Positions 18,097 through 30,031 of a stretch of DNA of 64,000 nucleotides are shown in pieces. The notes below the pieces were generated by a model, which saw nothing but the letters and a program-made list of their open reading frames with translations, made no database searches and was not told where the DNA came from. How positions within the stretch are numbered: position 1 is the first letter of the stretch; every line of letters begins with the position of its first letter. Both the position numbers and the translations under genes were made by a program. The DNA is from Nocardioides coralli (GTDB lineage Bacteria; Actinomycetota; Actinomycetes; Propionibacteriales; Nocardioidaceae): NCBI RefSeq assembly GCF_019880385.1, contig NZ_CP082273.1, positions 1,550,001 through 1,614,000 on the forward strand, read 5' to 3'.

Positions 18097-19566
18097 ATGG
18101 CTGACGAGTACCCCGCCCATCGCGCGGACACCTGGCACGACACGGAGCCCGACACCAGCGACCGGCTCTACACGCCCGAGGAGCTGGCGGCGTACGACGC
18201 CCACCGCAGCGAGGTCGCACCCCCGCTGCCCCACCACGACCCGTTGACCGGACCGCTGCCGGGAGAGACGCCTGCCCAACCGGACCCGGTGGCCTCGCGG
18301 CAGCCGCTCGCGCCCCCCACCCCTGCCACGCCCGCCGGCCCGCAGGCCCCCGTGGGCTCCGGCTCGTGGCCGGTCCCGAGCACCCCCCGCGCCGACGTCG
18401 CACCGGAGCAGCAGGCGCCGGCCGCCCCGCCGGCGCCGACGACGCCGGCGACCACCGGCCCGGCCGCGGCGACGCAGCCCGTGCCCGAGCGCGCCCCCAT
18501 GGCCCCGTCCGTCGCCCCGTCCGCCGCCCCCGCCACGCCGCCGGCCGGTGCGGCACAGGCTGCGGCGACAGCCGCCCCGGACACCGCGCCCTCCACGGAC
18601 GACGGGGCCGAGGACGCGACGGTGCAGCGGTTCATGTCGGCCACCGACTTCCTCGACCGCCGGTCCGACCAGACCGACTTCGGCCCGGCCACGTGGGGCT
18701 GGCGCGGACGCGTGCGCCGGTGGACCGGCGGCGCGATCGCGCCGCGGATGAGCCCGGCCGAGCTGCAGCATGCCAAGGACCGCCGCGCGATCCAGCGCGA
18801 CTTCGACGGCCCCCGCACCATCGCCTTCCTCAACCCGAAGGGCGGCGCAGCCAAGACCACGGGCGTGCTGGCCGCCGGCTACACCTTCGGCACGGTGCGC
18901 GGTGGCGGCATCGTGGCCTGGGACAACAACGAGACCCGCGGCACGCTCGGCATCCGCGGCCACCGCAGTGCCCACCGCAACACCACCCGGGAGCTGCTCG
19001 AGGACCTGGAGAAGTTCAACGACGTCTACCAGGCCCGCATCGGCGACCTCGGGGCCTTCGTGCGTTCGCAGGGAGACGCCCACTTCGACATCCTCGCCAG
19101 CGACGAGCGGCCCGACGTCACCGGCATGATCCGGGCACAGGACTTCGCGGCGGTCCACAAGCTGCTGGAGCGCTTCTACCGGGTGATCCTGGTCGACACC
19201 GGCAACAACATGCGTGCCGAGAACTGGCTCGCCGCGGCCGGCGCGGCCGACCTGCTGGTGGTCACCTCCACGGTGCGCGAGGACACCGGCTACTCCGGGC
19301 TCTGGATGCTCGACGCCCTGCAGGACGCCGGGTGGGAGGGCCTGAAGCAGAAGACGGTCACCGTCCTCTCCGACCCCTCCTCCCACGTCGACGAGCAGCT
19401 GGCCCACGACCTGGTGCAGGTCTACGAGCAGCGGACCAAGGCGGTCTACCGGGTGCCCTACGACCCGGTGCTGGTGTCCGGCTCGGTCGTGCCCTACGCG
19501 ATGCTCAGCGACGGCACCCGGGCTGCGTGGCTCAAGGCCTGCGCGGGAATGGCCACGTTGCTCTGA
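18097..19566 (+). CDS. ParA/MinD-like ATPase with a long Pro/Ala-rich N-terminus
   Basis: A 489-residue protein. Residues about 1-180 are disordered and rich in Pro, Ala and acidic residues. The C-terminal half is a deviant Walker-type ATPase: NPKGGAAKTTG has both the signature lysine (K248) and the P-loop lysine (K253), followed by IVAWDNNETRGTLG and the Walker B-like VILVDTGNNM. Related ATPases of actinobacteria assist type VII secretion or place proteins at the pole; no ParB, Esx or secretion gene is next to it, so the partner is unknown. ATG 18097 has a clear AAGGAG eight bases before. It lies just upstream of pyrR but pyrR has its own promoter. Confidence 0.82.
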   Translation: MADEYPAHRADTWHDTEPDTSDRLYTPEELAAYDAHRSEVAPPLPHHDPLTGPLPGETPAQPDPVASRQPLAPPTPATPAGPQAPVGSGSWPVPSTPRADVAPEQQAPAAPPAPTTPATTGPAAATQPVPERAPMAPSVAPSAAPATPPAGAAQAAATAAPDTAPSTDDGAEDATVQRFMSATDFLDRRSDQTDFGPATWGWRGRVRRWTGGAIAPRMSPAELQHAKDRRAIQRDFDGPRTIAFLNPKGGAAKTTGVLAAGYTFGTVRGGGIVAWDNNETRGTLGIRGHRSAHRNTTRELLEDLEKFNDVYQARIGDLGAFVRSQGDAHFDILASDERPDVTGMIRAQDFAAVHKLLERFYRVILVDTGNNMRAENWLAAAGAADLLVVTSTVREDTGYSGLWMLDALQDAGWEGLKQKTVTVLSDPSSHVDEQLAHDLVQVYEQRTKAVYRVPYDPVLVSGSVVPYAMLSDGTRAAWLKACAGMATLL

Positions 19567-19583
19567 TCCCGGCCCGCGTGGGC

Positions 19584-19641
19584 TAGAGTGCACGCGATCG
19601 ACATCCTTTAACGAGCCGTCCCGTGAGGCGGAGAAGGAGGT
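19584..19641 (+). promoter_or_regulatory. Promoter and PyrR-type RNA hairpin over the pyrR ribosome binding site
   Basis: TAGAGT (19584-19589) is the -10 box. Eight bases later a 44-nt block (19598-19641) begins that recurs at 25531-25574 with one mismatch. In RNA it folds as CCGUC-loop-GGCGG (19616-19631) with loop CCGUGA, matching the PyrR-recognised UCC..GUGAGG loop, and a lower stem in which UCCUU (19604-19608) pairs with AAGGA (19634-19638), hiding part of the AGGAGG ribosome binding site. PyrR with UMP is known to repress translation through such leaders in mycobacteria. Confidence 0.85.
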
Positions 19642-19649
19642 CCGGCAGC

Positions 19650-20216
19650 ATGCCTGCCCCTCACCCCGAGGCGCCGACGACCGGTCGCACCGTCCTCGAC
19701 GCCCGCGACGTCACGCGGGCCCTCACCCGCATCTCCCACGAGATCCTCGAGCGCAACAAGGGCGCCGGCGACCTGGTGCTGCTGGGGATCCCCACCCGCG
19801 GCGTACCGCTCGCTGAGCGGGTCGCGGCCCGCATCGCCGAGGTCGAGGGCACCGAGGTGCCCGTCGGTTCCCTCGACGTCACGATGTACCGCGACGACCT
19901 GCGCCTCAAGCCGGCGCGGACGCTGCTCCACACCGAGATCCCGGGGGACGGCATCGACGACCGCACCGTGGTGCTGGTCGACGACGTGCTCTTCTCGGGC
20001 CGCACCATCCGCGCCGCGCTCGACGCCCTCACCGAGATCGGGCGGCCGGCCGCGGTCCGGCTGGCGGTGCTGGTCGACCGCGGCCACCGCGAGCTGCCGA
20101 TCCGCGCCGACTTCGTCGGCAAGAACCTGCCCACCTCGCTCGTCGAGCGGGTGCGGGTCACCGTCGCCGAGATCGACGGCGAGGACTCCGTGACCATCGA
20201 GGGGGCCGACGCATGA
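19650..20216 (+). CDS. pyrR: Pyrimidine operon regulator PyrR
   Basis: A 188-residue bifunctional protein: RNA-binding regulator of the pyr genes and uracil phosphoribosyltransferase-like enzyme. The PRPP-binding signature [17 protein letters not shown] is intact, and the N-terminus ([21 protein letters not shown]) is the family's. It is followed with ATGA overlap by pyrB. The leader hairpin upstream implies that it represses its own translation when uridine nucleotides are plentiful. Confidence 0.96.
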   Translation: MPAPHPEAPTTGRTVLDARDVTRALTRISHEILERNKGAGDLVLLGIPTRGVPLAERVAARIAEVEGTEVPVGSLDVTMYRDDLRLKPARTLLHTEIPGDGIDDRTVVLVDDVLFSGRTIRAALDALTEIGRPAAVRLAVLVDRGHRELPIRADFVGKNLPTSLVERVRVTVAEIDGEDSVTIEGADA

Positions 20217-21178
20217 GGCGCCACCTGCTGTCCGCGGCCGACCTGAGCCGCGAGGACGCCGAGCTGGTCCTCACCACCGCTGCCGAGATGCGGGCGCTGG
20301 CCGACCGGCCGATCAAGAAGCTGCCCGCGCTGCGCGGCCGGACCGTGGTCAACCTGTTCTTCGAGGACTCCACCCGGACCCGCATCTCCTTCGAGGCCGC
20401 CGCCAAGCGGCTCTCCGCCGACGTCATCAACTTCGCGGCCAAGGGGTCCTCGCTGTCCAAGGGCGAGTCGCTCAAGGACACGGCGCTGACGCTCGAGGCG
20501 ATGGGCGCCGACGCCGTGGTCGTCCGCCACGGCGCCTCGGGGGCCCCGCACCGGCTCGCTCACTCCGGCTGGGTGCACTCCAGCGTGGTCAACGCCGGCG
20601 ACGGCACCCACGAGCACCCCACGCAGGCGTTGCTCGACGCCTTCACCATGTGGCGCCACCTCGGGTCGTTGGACGGTCGCCGCGTGGCGGTGGTCGGTGA
20701 CGTGCTGCACTCGCGGGTGGCGCGCTCCAACGCCCTGCTGCTGCAGACGCTGGGGGCCGAGGTGACGCTGGTGGCCCCGCCGACGTTGCTCCCGGTGGGG
20801 GTCGACACCTGGGGGGTCGAGACGTCCTACGACCTCGACGCGGTGCTGCCCAAGGCCGACGTCGTGATGATGCTGCGCGTCCAGGCCGAGCGGATGAACG
20901 CCGCCTTCTTCCCGACGGCGCGGGAGTACTCCCGGCGCTACGGCCTCGACGGGCGCCGGATGGCCACGCTGCAGGAGCACACGATCGTCATGCACCCCGG
21001 TCCGATGGTGCGCGGCATGGAGATCACCGCCGACGTCGCCGACTCCGCGCGGTCGGTGATCGTCGAGCAGGTGACCAACGGTGTCGCCGTCCGGATGGCG
21101 GTGCTCTACCTGCTGCTGAGCGGTTCGGAGAGCGAGCACGACGACCTGCCCGACGCGACCCAGGAGGCCTCCGCGTGA
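20213..21178 (+). CDS. pyrB: Aspartate carbamoyltransferase catalytic subunit
   Basis: Joins carbamoyl phosphate and aspartate, the committed pyrimidine step. The 321-residue chain has the carbamoyl-phosphate loop [13 protein letters not shown], the [14 protein letters not shown] loop, [12 protein letters not shown] and the aspartate-binding MLRVQAER. No pyrI regulatory subunit is present, as usual in actinobacteria. It overlaps pyrR and pyrC by four bases each. Confidence 0.97.
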   Translation: MRRHLLSAADLSREDAELVLTTAAEMRALADRPIKKLPALRGRTVVNLFFEDSTRTRISFEAAAKRLSADVINFAAKGSSLSKGESLKDTALTLEAMGADAVVVRHGASGAPHRLAHSGWVHSSVVNAGDGTHEHPTQALLDAFTMWRHLGSLDGRRVAVVGDVLHSRVARSNALLLQTLGAEVTLVAPPTLLPVGVDTWGVETSYDLDAVLPKADVVMMLRVQAERMNAAFFPTAREYSRRYGLDGRRMATLQEHTIVMHPGPMVRGMEITADVADSARSVIVEQVTNGVAVRMAVLYLLLSGSESEHDDLPDATQEASA

Positions 21179-22464
21179 CCACCTACCTGATCCGGGGAGC
21201 CTCGATCCTCGGCGGCGACCCGACCGACCTGCTCCTCCGTGACGGCGTCATCGCCGCCGTCGGGGACGCCGTCGAGCCCGAGGGCCCGGTGGAGACCGTC
21301 GAGGCCACCGGCCTGGTCGCCCTGCCCGGCCTCGTCGACCTCCACACCCACCTGCGCGAGCCCGGTCGCGAGGACGCCGAGACGGTGCTCACCGGCACCC
21401 AGGCCGCGGCCCGCGGCGGTTTCACCGCGGTGCACGCGATGGCCAACACCGAGCCCGTGGCCGACACGGCCGGGGTCGTCGAGCAGGTGTGGCGGCTGGG
21501 CCGGGAGGCCGGCTACTGCGACGTCTACCCCGTCGGCGCGGTCACCATCGGCCTCGCGGGGGAGCGGCTCGCCGAGCTCGGTGCGATGGCCGACTCCGCC
21601 GCTCGCGTCCGGGTGTTCTCCGACGACGGCAAGTGCGTCAGCGACGCCGTCCTGATGCGGCGGGCGCTCGAGTACGTGAAGGCCTTCGACGGGGTCGTGG
21701 CCCAGCACGCCCAGGAGCCGCGGCTCACCGAGGGCGCGCAGATGAACGAGGGCGAGCTCTCGGGCCGCCTCGGCCTGGCCGGATGGCCGGCCGTCGCGGA
21801 GGAGGCGATCATCGCGCGCGACTGCCTGCTCGCCGCCCACGTGGGCTCGCGCCTGCACGTGTGCCACGTCTCGACCGCCGGGTCGGTCGAGATCGTGCGA
21901 CAGGCCAAGCAGCAGGGCTGGAACGTCACCGCGGAGGTGTGTCCCCACCACCTGCTCCTGACCGACGAGCTGGCCGCGACCTACAACCCCATCTACAAGG
22001 TCAACCCGCCGCTGCGTACCGCCGCCGACGCCGAGGCGCTGCGCGCGGGGCTCGCCGACGGCACGATCGACATCGTCGCCACCGACCACGCGCCGCACCC
22101 CCACGAGGACAAGGACTGCGAGTGGGCCGCGGCGGCGTTCGGGATGCTCGGTCTGGAGACGGCGCTGTCGATCGTCCAGGAGACGATGGTCGACGCGGGA
22201 CTGCTCGACTGGCGGGGCGTCGCGGAGCGGATGTCCCACGCCCCGGCGCGGATCGGACGGGTGGCCGACCACGGACAGCCGCTGGTCGAGGGCGCGCCCG
22301 CCAACGTGGTGCTCTACGACCCCTCGGTGCGCCGGGTCGTGGAGGCCGCCGACACCGCGTCGCTGTCGCGCAACACGCCGTACGCCGGGATGGAGCTGCC
22401 CGGCCGGGTCGTGGCGACGTTCCTGCGGGGGAGGGCGACCGTCCTCGACGGCAAGCTCTGCTGA
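21175..22464 (+). CDS. pyrC: Dihydroorotase
   Basis: Zinc enzyme that closes carbamoyl-aspartate to dihydroorotate. The 429-residue class I type protein has [15 protein letters not shown] (metal His pair), [18 protein letters not shown] and the late aspartate in [10 protein letters not shown]. The start is GTG 21175, which overlaps the pyrB stop by GTGA. It is the last gene of the first pyrimidine unit. Confidence 0.97.
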   Translation: MTTYLIRGASILGGDPTDLLLRDGVIAAVGDAVEPEGPVETVEATGLVALPGLVDLHTHLREPGREDAETVLTGTQAAARGGFTAVHAMANTEPVADTAGVVEQVWRLGREAGYCDVYPVGAVTIGLAGERLAELGAMADSAARVRVFSDDGKCVSDAVLMRRALEYVKAFDGVVAQHAQEPRLTEGAQMNEGELSGRLGLAGWPAVAEEAIIARDCLLAAHVGSRLHVCHVSTAGSVEIVRQAKQQGWNVTAEVCPHHLLLTDELAATYNPIYKVNPPLRTAADAEALRAGLADGTIDIVATDHAPHPHEDKDCEWAAAAFGMLGLETALSIVQETMVDAGLLDWRGVAERMSHAPARIGRVADHGQPLVEGAPANVVLYDPSVRRVVEAADTASLSRNTPYAGMELPGRVVATFLRGRATVLDGKLC

Positions 22465-22489
22465 CCCCGGGGGCGCGCCTCGCCGGGTC

Positions 22490-22575
22490 GTAGGCCGAAG
22501 GACCGAGCTCCGGTGACGGCTGACCTCTCACGCGGGGGCGGCGACCGCGAGACGACGTCGGGTCCTTCCGGCTAC
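22490..22575. repeat. Long-armed imperfect inverted repeat between convergent genes
   Basis: GTAGGCCGAAGGACC (22490-22504) and GGTCCTTCCGGCTAC (22561-22575) are reverse complements except for two central bases, separated by 56 bases. It fills the 175-bp gap between pyrC and the convergent sulfotransferase-like gene. It could be a two-way terminator or a dispersed repeat; no second copy is in the window. Confidence 0.5.
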
Positions 22576-22639
22576 GGCGAGGAGGGAGCGCACGACCCGC
22601 GGCACGGGAGTGCGCCTCGTGGCATCGTTCGGCAGCGAG

Positions 22640-23359
22640 TCAGAGCCGGACCCGCAGCTCGCGCAGCCGCTCGTAGGCCGGCCGGCAGGCCTCGGCGACC
22701 GCCGCGTCGTGGGCGTCGAGGTCGACGACGCGCGGGCGGTGCGGCTCGAACCCGGTCGAGGCCCAGACCGCGTCGTACCAGTGGGGGGCCCAGACGCCGT
22801 CGGTGTCGCGCGGTCCCGCCGGCCACGACAGCATCCGGTCGGTGAAGTCGATGCCGAGCCAGTCGCAGAGCCAGCGCAGGTGCCCCTCGGGGTCACGCAG
22901 GAAGTCGGCAGCGTCGATGACCGGCGGAGGTGCGTCGAGGTGGTCGAGGAGCCGGACCTGCTGGAGCAGCCCGATGTCCTCCGGCTCGCACGCCTCCCGG
23001 GCCCGCACGTAGGAGGCGACGACCTCCCGCGGCTCACGGATCAGGAGCGCGGTGCGGAACTCGGCGAGCCAGGACAGGTCCGCGTCCGGCGCGAGGTGGT
23101 GGGTCATGTGCTTCGCGTAGTGGACCGTCACTCCCGGCGGCAGTGGAGCGAGCAGTCCGGCGACGACCTCAGCCGGGTCGGTGGGCTGCGAGGCGATGAC
23201 CTCCTCCCGTGCCGGGTGGTCGGCCCCCGTCGCGTGGAGGTACGACGCGTAGAACGGCTCGTCCACCACGACCGTGTCGGGCCGGTTCTCCCAGGCCCGC
23301 ATCATCGCCGTGGAGATGTTGCGCGGGCCTGACCACATCGCGAGCCGGGTGTCTGTCAC
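22640..23359 (-). CDS. Sulfotransferase-like protein
   Basis: A 239-residue P-loop protein. It opens with VTDTRLAMWSGPRNISTAMMRAWE, the sulfotransferase-type phosphosulfate-binding loop (SGPRNIST) on the first strand, followed by KHMTHHL and a 3'-phosphate-type REPREVVASYVR segment. The start is GTG 23359, overlapping the stop of the aminotransferase gene by GTGA, so the two form one unit. The real reaction is unknown: proteins of this sort are often found beside class IV aminotransferases and may use another donor than PAPS. No RNA regulatory element is visible. Confidence 0.75.
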   Translation of the reverse strand: MTDTRLAMWSGPRNISTAMMRAWENRPDTVVVDEPFYASYLHATGADHPAREEVIASQPTDPAEVVAGLLAPLPPGVTVHYAKHMTHHLAPDADLSWLAEFRTALLIREPREVVASYVRAREACEPEDIGLLQQVRLLDHLDAPPPVIDAADFLRDPEGHLRWLCDWLGIDFTDRMLSWPAGPRDTDGVWAPHWYDAVWASTGFEPHRPRVVDLDAHDAAVAEACRPAYERLRELRVRL

Positions 23360-24285
23360 GGCGCGACCCGGTCGGCGACGTCGGCGGTGACGTGGTCGGC
23401 GTAGAGCCCCTGCAGGCGCTCCACGACCGGGCCCCGGCTGCCGGCGCCGATGGTGCGGCCGTCGACCGCCCGGACCGGGACGAGCCCGGCGAAGGTACCG
23501 GTGACGAAGGCCTCGGCGGCGCCGTAGACGTCGGTGAGACTGAAGGTGGTCTCGCGGGCCTGGATGCCGGCGGCCCGGCACACGTCGAGCACGTTGCCGC
23601 GGGTGATGCCGCCGAGGCAGAACCGACCGTCGGACGTCCACACCTCGCCCTCGGGCGTGACGATGAAGAAGTGGGTGGAGTTGCAGGTCGCGACGAATCC
23701 GTGGGGGTCGAGCATCAGCGCCTCGTCGGCACCGGCCGTGTACGCCTGGATGCAGGCGGTGATGTCGTTGAGCTTGCTGTGGGCGTTGAGCTTGGGGTCG
23801 AGGGTGTCCGGGGTCGCGCGGCGCACGTGGGTCGTGAAGAGGGTGATGCCCTCGCTGACCGTCGCGGGCATCGGCTCCTTGTGCTCGGCGATGATCACCA
23901 CCGTGGCCGGGCCCACGGTGACGCGAGGGTCCTGGTAGGGCGTCGACTTCACGCCCCGGGTCACCATCAGCCGGACGTGGACGCCGTCCCGCATCTGGTT
24001 GGCTGCCAGCGTCTGGTAGATCGCCCGGGTGAGCTCGGTGCGCGACATGCCGATGTCGATCATGAGCGTTGCAGCGCCCTGCCACAGCCGGTCGAGGTGG
24101 CGCTCGAGGAACGCCGGGTGGCCGCGGTGGACGCGGAGCCCCTCCCAGACGCCATCGCCGAGCACGAAGCCGGAGTCGAAGACCGAGACGACCGCCTCGG
24201 CGCGGGGCTTGAGCGTGCCGTCGACCCAGATCAGGATCTCCTGGTTGCGCGGGTCGTCCGCGTGGTCGTGGGTCCCGTGTGCCAT
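23356..24285 (-). CDS. Class IV (fold IV) PLP-dependent aminotransferase
   Basis: A 309-residue relative of branched-chain and D-amino-acid aminotransferases. Recognisable parts are EILIWVDGTLKPRAEAVVSV at the start, DSGFVLGDGVWEGLRV, the PLP-lysine region DPKLNAHSKLNDI, EALMLDPHGFVATCNST and LGGITRGNVLDVCR. Substrate cannot be fixed: the lysine context differs from IlvE (KTGGNYA) and is nearer to D-amino-acid/aminodeoxychorismate-lyase relatives. It is first gene of a two-gene unit with the sulfotransferase-like gene. Confidence 0.85.
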   Translation of the reverse strand: MAHGTHDHADDPRNQEILIWVDGTLKPRAEAVVSVFDSGFVLGDGVWEGLRVHRGHPAFLERHLDRLWQGAATLMIDIGMSRTELTRAIYQTLAANQMRDGVHVRLMVTRGVKSTPYQDPRVTVGPATVVIIAEHKEPMPATVSEGITLFTTHVRRATPDTLDPKLNAHSKLNDITACIQAYTAGADEALMLDPHGFVATCNSTHFFIVTPEGEVWTSDGRFCLGGITRGNVLDVCRAAGIQARETTFSLTDVYGAAEAFVTGTFAGLVPVRAVDGRTIGAGSRGPVVERLQGLYADHVTADVADRVAP

Positions 24286-24484
24286 GCGGTCAGTCTGCCG
24301 TCAGGACCGGGGTCTGCCGGAAGAGGGAGGCGCCACTCGGCTACGTCGCGCACGTAGACACTCGACACGAAGGCCTCGAAGGGCGGTTCGTCCCCCTCCC
24401 TTCAGGCGGTCGCGCGGTGGACCAGGGCCGCCGCGCGCCGGGCGCCCGCCGGCCACCGGGGATGGGGCCGTGGGCCGGTCAGCC

Positions 24485-24640
24485 TCACGCGGCACGGGCG
24501 GCGATCGACGTACCGCACCGCGGGCAGTGGCGTCCGCGACTGCCGTCGAGGTCCTGCCCGCAGGGGCAGGTCTCGACCGAGGTCGGCCGTGCCGCGGCCA
24601 GCGGGTGGAGGCTGGCCCAGGCGTCGTGCTCACTGGTCAT
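24485..24640 (-). CDS. 51-residue zinc-ribbon protein
   Basis: A short gene reading from ATG 24640 to TGA at 24485, preceded by GAGGAGGTGA, one of the best ribosome binding sites in the window. The product has two cysteine pairs, TCPCGQDL and HCPRCGTS, spaced as in a zinc ribbon, with an N-terminal helix (EHDAWASLHPLAAA). Function unknown. A hairpin (CTCGGG/CCCGAG) abuts the ribosome binding site in the mRNA, and a Crp-like palindrome lies 50 bases upstream of the start. Confidence 0.6.
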   Translation of the reverse strand: MTSEHDAWASLHPLAAARPTSVETCPCGQDLDGSRGRHCPRCGTSIAARAA

Positions 24641-24689
24641 CGTCGTCACCTCCTCGGGTCGGGCCCCGAGAAGTCGTCAGTGATTCGGA

Positions 24690-24703
24690 GTGACGCAGCT
24701 CAC
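24690..24703. promoter_or_regulatory. Crp-like palindrome GTGA-N6-TCAC
   Basis: GTGACGCAGCTCAC has the half-sites of a Crp/FNR-family operator. It sits 50 bases upstream of the zinc-ribbon start and 27 bases downstream of the DUF3060 stop, a sensible place for control of the small gene. Short palindromes arise by chance in such DNA, so this is only a candidate. Confidence 0.35.
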
Positions 24704-24730
24704 GGATGGGTCGGTCGCCCCAGGCGGATC

Positions 24731-25399
24731 TCAGCCCCGGCGGCGGACCCGGACCCGGTTGGCGGATCCCCCGACGCTGACCTCCGTGGCGCCGCGACGG
24801 ACCCGGATGGTGTTGCGGTCGCCGGCGACGCGCAGGTCCTCCAGCCTGCCGAAGGCGAGCTCGCTGCGGTCGCCGGGTACCCGGGTGAGGTACCCGCGGC
24901 GGGCGCGCACGTCGTGCCCGCTCCCGCGCACGAGGAGCTCGCTCACCTGACGGGCCCGGAGGGTGCCCCTGCTGCGCCGCAGCTCGGCCCGCTCGACGAG
25001 ACCCTCGACGTCGGCGACCGAGCCGGGGGAGGCGAGGCGCAGCCGCCGCACCGACGGGGAGGCGACGCGGTTGTCGTGTCCCGCGACGACCAGCTCGGTG
25101 AGCGTCTTGGCATCGACGTCGTTGTCCTCCCCGCGCACGACGAGGCGCGTGGCGGCCGGCATCGAGACCGTGGTGCGGTCGGCCGCGACGACCACGACGC
25201 CACACGTCCCGTCGAGGTCGTAGGTCGTGTCGTCCCACTCGAGCACGGTCTTGCCGTTGGAGCACTGCACCGGGATGGCCAGCTGGGCGTGGGCGGGCAG
25301 CGCCACCAGCGCCGCGGCCGCGACCAGCGCGCCGGTGAGCGCCTCGACGACCGTGGACAGGACTCGGACCCGGACGGGGCGGACGGGGGTGCGGGGCAC
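24731..25399 (-). CDS. DUF3060 secreted protein
   Basis: A 222-residue exported protein with a signal peptide (residues about 1-38, hydrophobic TGALVAAAALVALPAHA) and two cysteines (VQCSNG, GTCGVV) that may form a disulfide. The rest is a series of short beta-strand repeats with the pattern V-x-G-x-D/N-x-x-V (LVVRGEDNDVDA, LVVAGHDNRVAS, LRVAGDRNTIRV, VSVGGSANRVRV), as expected for the DUF3060 solenoid. Function unknown. It is read toward the zinc-ribbon gene, 90 bases away. Confidence 0.8.
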   Translation of the reverse strand: MPRTPVRPVRVRVLSTVVEALTGALVAAAALVALPAHAQLAIPVQCSNGKTVLEWDDTTYDLDGTCGVVVVAADRTTVSMPAATRLVVRGEDNDVDAKTLTELVVAGHDNRVASPSVRRLRLASPGSVADVEGLVERAELRRSRGTLRARQVSELLVRGSGHDVRARRGYLTRVPGDRSELAFGRLEDLRVAGDRNTIRVRRGATEVSVGGSANRVRVRRRG

Positions 25400-25516
25400 G
25401 ACTCACTCCTCGGCATACTCGCGGTACGTACCCGCAGTATGTCAGCCGCTGGTCGGGCCGTCACATCCGGCCGTCCACGCCGGTCCGCCGACACCGCCGA
25501 TGCGGCCGGTCGCTGG

Positions 25517-25574
25517 TAGGGTCGCCGTGCTCGACATCCTTTAACGATCCGTCCCGTGAGGCGGAGAAGGAGGT
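25517..25574 (+). promoter_or_regulatory. Promoter and PyrR-type RNA hairpin over the carA ribosome binding site
   Basis: TAGGGT (25517-25522) is the -10 box, followed after eight bases by the same 44-nt block as in front of pyrR (43 of 44 identical; position 25548 T for G). Hairpin CCGUC/GGCGG and the lower stem UCCUU/AAGGA again sequester the AGGAGGT of carA. This ties the carA unit to PyrR. The remaining upstream part of the gap (25400-25516) contains no other recognised feature. Confidence 0.85.
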
Positions 25575-25583
25575 ACGACGCAG

Positions 25584-26719
25584 GTGAATCCTCCCGCCCT
25601 GCGCTCCCCGGCGATCCTGGTCCTCGAGGACGGCCGCGCCTTCCGCGGCGACTCCTACGGCGCCGAGGGGGAGACCTTCGGCGAAGCGGTCTTCTCCACC
25701 GGCATGACCGGCTACCAGGAGACACTCACCGATCCCAGCTACCACCGCCAGGTCGTGGTCATGACCGCGCCGCACGTCGGCAACACCGGCATGAACGACG
25801 AGGACCCCGAGTCCTCCCGGATCTGGGTGAGCGGGTACGTCGTGCGCGACCCCGCCCGGATCCCCAGCAGCTGGCGCTCCCGCCGCTCCCTCGACGACGC
25901 GTTGCGCGAGCAGGGCGTGGTGGGGATCTCCGGCGTCGACACCCGCGCCCTCACCCGCCACCTCCGGGAGCGGGGGGCGATGCGGGTCGGGATCTCCACC
26001 ACGGAGACCGACCCGCGGGCCCTGCTCGACCGGGTGCTCGCCTCCTCCGAGATGGCCGGGACCGAGCTCAGCAGCGAGGTGTCGACGACCGAGGCCTACG
26101 TGGTCCCCGCCGTCGGCGACAAGCGGTTCACGGTGGCCGCGCTCGACCTCGGCATCAAGGCCAACACCCCGCGGATGCTGGCCGAGCGGGGGGTCGAGAC
26201 CCACGTGCTGCCTGCCACCGCCACGCTCGACGACGTGCTCGCGGTCTCGCCCGACGGGCTCTTCTTCTCCAACGGACCCGGTGACCCGGCCGCGACGACC
26301 GCCCAGGTCGAGCTGTTGCAGGGGGCGTTGGCCGCCGGCATCCCCTACTTCGGGATCTGCTTCGGCAACCAGCTGTTCGGCCGCGCCCTCGGCTTCGGCA
26401 CCTACAAGCTCACGTACGGCCACCGCGGCATCAACCAGCCGGTGATGGACCGCACCACCGGCAAGGTCGAGGTCACCGCCCACAACCACGGTTTCGCCGT
26501 GGACGCCCCGCTCGACGGGGCGACCCGCACCCGGTTCGGTGAGGCCACCGTCTCCCACGTCTGTCTCAACGACGACGTCGTGGAGGGACTCGAGCTGCGC
26601 GACGCGGACGGCGAGCTCCGTGCCTTCTCGGTCCAGTACCACCCGGAGGCCGCGGCCGGGCCGCACGACGCGGCGTACCTCTTCGACCGGTTCTGCGACC
26701 TCATGGGGGGTGGGCGCTG

Positions 26720-26720
<1 letters not shown>
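25584..26720 (+). CDS. carA: Carbamoyl-phosphate synthase small subunit
   Basis: Glutaminase subunit that feeds ammonia to CarB. The 378-residue protein has the N-terminal domain ([32 protein letters not shown]) and a class I amidotransferase domain with the nucleophile cysteine in [11 protein letters not shown] and the His/Glu of [13 protein letters not shown]. The start is GTG 25584, nine bases after AGGAGGT. It overlaps carB by TGATG. Confidence 0.97.
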
Positions 26721-30027
<3,307 letters not shown>

Positions 30028-30031
<4 letters not shown>

